A DNA stretch of 7,837 bases from Gammaproteobacteria bacterium (GTDB taxonomy: Bacteria > Pseudomonadota > Gammaproteobacteria > S012-40). The translations under genes and the position numbers were made by a program. The notes below the pieces were generated by a model that searched no databases, was not told where the DNA came from, and saw nothing but the letters and a program-made list of their open reading frames with translations. The DNA lies in the NCBI GenBank assembly GCA_029857925.1, contig JAOUGF010000084.1, positions 1-7,837 of the forward strand, in the 5' to 3' direction. Positions 5,455 to 7,837 of the stretch are shown in pieces (position 1 is the first letter of the stretch; each line of letters begins with the position of its first letter).

Positions 5455-7218
5455 CTAAACCCTTTCTCCTGTTTGCAGACGCCACAACGCGGCATACATC
5501 CCGTCGCGCGCGACTAATTGGTCGTGGGTGCCGGATTCCACGATACGCCCACGATCCAACACATGGATGCACTGCGCGTGACGCACGGTGGACAAACGGT
5601 GCGCAATGATGACACTGGTGCGCCCCTGCACCAGCCGCGTCAAACTACGTTGTATCGCGGCCTCAGTTTCATTATCCACGGCGGAGGTCGCTTCGTCGAG
5701 AATCAAGATGGGCGGGTCCTTCAATATCGCGCGCGCCAGCGCCAGGCGTTGCCGCTGTCCGCCGGACAGCTTCATGCCGCGTTCGCCCACTTGTGTATCG
5801 TAGCCTTGCGGCAACGCGCTAATAAACTCGTGCGCCTCGGCCGCTTGCGCGGCGCGGATAATCGCCGCGTTCGGCGTGCCCAATGTGCCATAGGCGATAT
5901 TTTCGGCGACCGTCGCGTCCGCAAGAAAGGTGTCCTGCGCAACATAGCCGATCGCACGCCGCAAATCCTGCAAATCAATATCGCCCAACGGTTTACCATC
6001 CAAGCGTATCTGTCCTTGCTGCGGTTCGTGAAACCGCAACAACATCTTGATCAGCGTGCTCTTGCCGCCGCCGGTGCCGCCCACAAAGGCCACAGACGCG
6101 CCCGCGGCGATACGCACGTCCAGCCCGTCGATGGCGGGCAGCGCAACACCGTCGTAATGAAAACTCACCTGTTCGAATTCCAACTCACCACGCACGTCAC
6201 GCGCGGCGAGCGGCTGGCCGCCATACGGGATCTTAACCGGCGTCTGTAACAGATCCATCACGCGTTGTATCGACGCCATCGAACGTTGGTAAAGATCCGT
6301 CATGTCGGCCAGGCGCGTCATCGGCCACAACAGGCGTTGCGTCAGATAGACCAGCACCGAGAAACTGCCGACGCCGATTTCGCCGTTCAACGCCATAAAG
6401 CCACCATACAACAGGGTGACCGCGAATCCCGCAAGGATTGCCATGCGGATGACCGGTGTGATCGCCGAAGACCAGCGTATCGCCTCGGCATTGCGTGCGC
6501 GATAGGCCTCCGAACCTTGGCGTATGTGCTCGGCCTCAAAATCCTCGGCAGTGTAGGCCTTCACCGTTGCAATGCCCGTGATGTTGTTATTGAGCCGCGT
6601 GGCCAACGCCCCCGCCGCCTCACGCATCGCCGTGTAGCGTGGCGCCAAGCGCGCCTGAAACCAAAACGCACCGTATAGAATAAACGGCACCGGTACCAAT
6701 GCCAACAGCGCAAGTTGACTGGTCAACACAAAAAACACCGCGCCTATCATCAGCGTTCCGAAAAACACCTGGATCAAATCATTGGCGCCGCCATTTAAAA
6801 AGCGTTCCATTTGGTTGATGTCTTCATTCAGTATGGCCAATAGATTGCCAGTGCGATTGCGTTCGAAATAGGCGATCTCCAATTGCTGCACATGGCGATA
6901 GGCCTCCATGCGCATGTCATGCTGGAGATTTTGCGCAAGATTTCGCCAACGCACGCTATACAGATATTCAAACCCCGATTCCGCGACCCAGATGACGACG
7001 GTAAGCGCCGCCAGCAATACGAGTTGATCCTTAGGATCGGCAACGCCGAGCTGCGCAACAAATGAGGTTTTTTGATTGACGACGACATCGACGGCGATAC
7101 CGATCAACACCTCCGGCAACACGTCGAAGAGCTTGTTTAGAACAGAATATATCGACGCGACGATGACCTGCGCTCGATAATTTTTGGCGTATTCGAACAG
7201 ACGGCGGAGGGGGTGCAT
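5455..7218 (-). CDS. ABC exporter half-transporter (fused membrane and ATPase domains, MsbA-like)
   Basis: A 587-residue type IV ABC exporter, expected to form a dimer in the inner membrane and move a lipid, peptide or hydrophobic compound outward. Numbered from the ATG at 7218, the transmembrane domain covers about residues 15-310, with six hydrophobic segments. The ATPase domain follows with Walker A GGTGGGKST (380-388), Q-loop Gln428 in YVAQD, signature LSGGQ (484-488), Walker B ILILD with catalytic Glu509, D-loop SAVD and H-loop His540 in IAHRLST. All key residues are intact, so a working half-transporter is expected. An in-frame TTG at 7233 and GTG at 7227 are alternative starts; none has a clear ribosome binding site, and the ATG gives the usual short N terminus MHPLRRLFEYA. 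It is the first gene of an operon with the TlpA-like gene 2 bases downstream. Substrate is unknown; family membership is sure, but msbA identity is not claimed. Confidence 0.95.
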   Translation of the reverse strand: MHPLRRLFEYAKNYRAQVIVASIYSVLNKLFDVLPEVLIGIAVDVVVNQKTSFVAQLGVADPKDQLVLLAALTVVIWVAESGFEYLYSVRWRNLAQNLQHDMRMEAYRHVQQLEIAYFERNRTGNLLAILNEDINQMERFLNGGANDLIQVFFGTLMIGAVFFVLTSQLALLALVPVPFILYGAFWFQARLAPRYTAMREAAGALATRLNNNITGIATVKAYTAEDFEAEHIRQGSEAYRARNAEAIRWSSAITPVIRMAILAGFAVTLLYGGFMALNGEIGVGSFSVLVYLTQRLLWPMTRLADMTDLYQRSMASIQRVMDLLQTPVKIPYGGQPLAARDVRGELEFEQVSFHYDGVALPAIDGLDVRIAAGASVAFVGGTGGGKSTLIKMLLRFHEPQQGQIRLDGKPLGDIDLQDLRRAIGYVAQDTFLADATVAENIAYGTLGTPNAAIIRAAQAAEAHEFISALPQGYDTQVGERGMKLSGGQRQRLALARAILKDPPILILDEATSAVDNETEAAIQRSLTRLVQGRTSVIIAHRLSTVRHAQCIHVLDRGRIVESGTHDQLVARDGMYAALWRLQTGERV

Positions 7219-7247
7219 GGGCGCCACGCGCAAAGACCGGGGCGACT

Positions 7248-7253
7248 ATATTA
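7248..7253 (-). promoter_or_regulatory. Possible -10 box of the exporter operon
   Basis: Read on the - strand, this is TAATAT, 5 of 6 matches to the sigma-70 -10 consensus. It would place transcription about 20-25 bases before the exporter ATG. No good -35 box is found 16-18 bases upstream, so the call is weak. Confidence 0.25.
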
Positions 7254-7310
7254 CCGCAGTTTGAACGCCTGAACACGCAAGACTTCAATAGGGGTAGTGC
7301 GAGTAGACTG

Positions 7311-7345
7311 AAAAAAGAAACGGCTACAAGGCGGAACGGTCGTAG
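7311..7345 (-). terminator. Possible weak terminator downstream of the NrfD-like gene
   Basis: On the - strand, CTACGA pairs with TTGTAG (7340-7345 with 7324-7329, one G-T pair, 10-base loop). After CCG comes the T-rich run TTTCTTTTTT (7320-7311). The position between two leftward genes fits a terminator separating them. The stem is short and AT-rich, so efficiency is doubtful. Confidence 0.3.
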
Positions 7346-7355
7346 AGGACACCCC

Positions 7356-7379
7356 GCCAGCGCGGCTAGCCACGCTGGC
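7356..7379. repeat. GC-rich imperfect palindrome between the NrfD-like and exporter genes
   Basis: GCCAGCG (7356-7362) is complementary to CGCTGGC (7373-7379), and the interior GGCTAGCC is itself self-complementary, with one C/A mismatch between. No T tract follows directly on either strand, so it is not by itself a standard terminator. It could protect the 3' end of the NrfD-like mRNA or be a REP-like or operator site. Confidence 0.5.
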
Positions 7380-7409
7380 AGACAGTGTACATCTCCCCCA
7401 AGATGCCCG

Positions 7410-7837
7410 TTAGGCGCGCATTAGTCCGTAACGAATCAACGACCAACGCATTGCAAAGATTGCGACGCCTATCATCAACACCGTGACGACGATATCAAAC
7501 ACCGACGTCATCGGCAAATGATAAAACTTGGGATTCACCGAACCCGAAATCCAGGTGTATCGTTCCAACCACGTGCCCACCATAATACCGACGGAGATCG
7601 TCGCGATGATCGACGGTGTGGTGCGGTTCACGGCAAAGATGTAAGAACAGAACGGGATGATGAATTTCAGTGTTACGAACGTCCACCATACCGGCGCCAA
7701 ACCGTTGTCCATCATATTGCGGTAGCGGAAGATTTCTTCCGGCAAACGCCCGTACCACATAATCAAATATTGCGTGAAGAAGAAGTAGGTCCACAGGATC
7801 GTGAACGCCAACATCATCTGCGCCAAATAATTAAAAA
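7410..7837 (-). CDS. NrfD/PsrC-family membrane subunit, C-terminal part (ActF/ActC-like)
   Basis: The frame is open from the window edge to the TAA at 7412-7410, giving 141 residues; the N-terminal part is missing. Four hydrophobic segments are visible: around LAFTILWTYFFFTQYLIMWY, VWWTFVTLKFIIPFCSYIF, SIIATISVGIMVGTW and VFDIVVTVLMIGVAIFAM. The QYLIMWYGRLPEE motif after the first segment resembles the 'IIW.G.LPEE' signature of the NrfD-like subunits ActF and ActC of alternative complex III, and WLERY recalls the same families. Such subunits are integral membrane proteins of about 400-480 residues that interact with quinols and pair with Fe-S and haem subunits. The TTG at 7826 is only an internal codon. 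If it belongs to an act cluster, the other subunits would lie upstream on the - strand outside the window. It appears to be the last gene of its unit. Family is fairly sure; the specific complex is a guess. Confidence 0.75.
   Translation of the reverse strand, partial: FNYLAQMMLAFTILWTYFFFTQYLIMWYGRLPEEIFRYRNMMDNGLAPVWWTFVTLKFIIPFCSYIFAVNRTTPSIIATISVGIMVGTWLERYTWISGSVNPKFYHLPMTSVFDIVVTVLMIGVAIFAMRWSLIRYGLMRA

Noticed and set aside
5518..6249. A 243-codon open frame on the + strand
   Set aside because: It lies fully antisense to the ABC exporter gene, whose ATPase motifs are intact on the - strand. It is a shadow frame.
7371..7401. A tiny - strand open frame (eight codons) just after a GGGGGAG motif downstream of the NrfD-like gene
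   Set aside because: The purine-rich motif directly abuts the ATG, with no room for ribosome positioning, and the peptide runs into the palindrome; no leader-peptide logic (codon runs) is visible.
1..7837. CRISPR arrays, tRNA or rRNA genes, insertion sequences and integrase genes
   Set aside because: No regularly spaced repeats, cloverleaf-like sequences, rRNA segments, transposase motifs or flanking attachment repeats were seen on either strand.

Overview
The window looks like chromosomal DNA of a Gram-negative proteobacterium, most likely beta- or gammaproteobacterial. The reasons are the style of the chemoreceptor signalling domain, several exported redox proteins (a multi-haem c-type cytochrome, a periplasmic catalase-like peroxidase and a TlpA-type thioredoxin), and classic hairpin-plus-U-tract terminators. 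The species cannot be fixed from the sequence alone. No mobile element, CRISPR array, tRNA or rRNA was recognised.

Layout, left half (+ strand). Positions 3-476 hold the 3' end of a DUF1111 di-haem cytochrome ('thiol oxidoreductase') gene, closed by a perfect 13-bp hairpin terminator at 511-551. A 274-bp promoter-bearing gap with three copies of the 9-mer TTGACCTGC leads to a complete soluble chemoreceptor (826-2508) with two near-duplicate PAS domains, a HAMP-like segment and an MCP signalling hairpin. A 478-bp gap with a nested inverted repeat (2528-2630) precedes a periplasmic catalase-family peroxidase (2987-3994). A 463-bp gene-poor gap follows, then a small secreted Lys/His-rich protein (4458-4715) with its own strong terminator (4743-4773).

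Layout, right half (- strand). A two-gene operon runs leftward: an MsbA-like ABC exporter (7218-5455), then a TlpA/ResA-like thiol-disulfide protein (5452-4943) that starts 2 bases after the exporter stop codon. Upstream, also on the - strand and separated by a 176-191-bp gap with hairpins, is the C-terminal part of an NrfD/PsrC-family membrane subunit (7410-7837), perhaps ActF or ActC of alternative complex III. It runs off the window.

How the genes work together. Most are separate transcription units linked only by a broad theme of envelope redox chemistry and stress response: c-type cytochrome, periplasmic peroxidase, thiol-disulfide protein, quinol-linked membrane subunit, and a PAS sensor that may follow redox or oxygen state. 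Only the ABC exporter and TlpA genes are clearly cotranscribed. No clearly new multi-gene system is seen. The items most worth a second look are the recent PAS duplication and uneven composition of the chemoreceptor gene, the nested inverted repeat after it, the repeated 9-mer before it, the small Lys/His-rich exported protein, and the exporter-thioredoxin pair.
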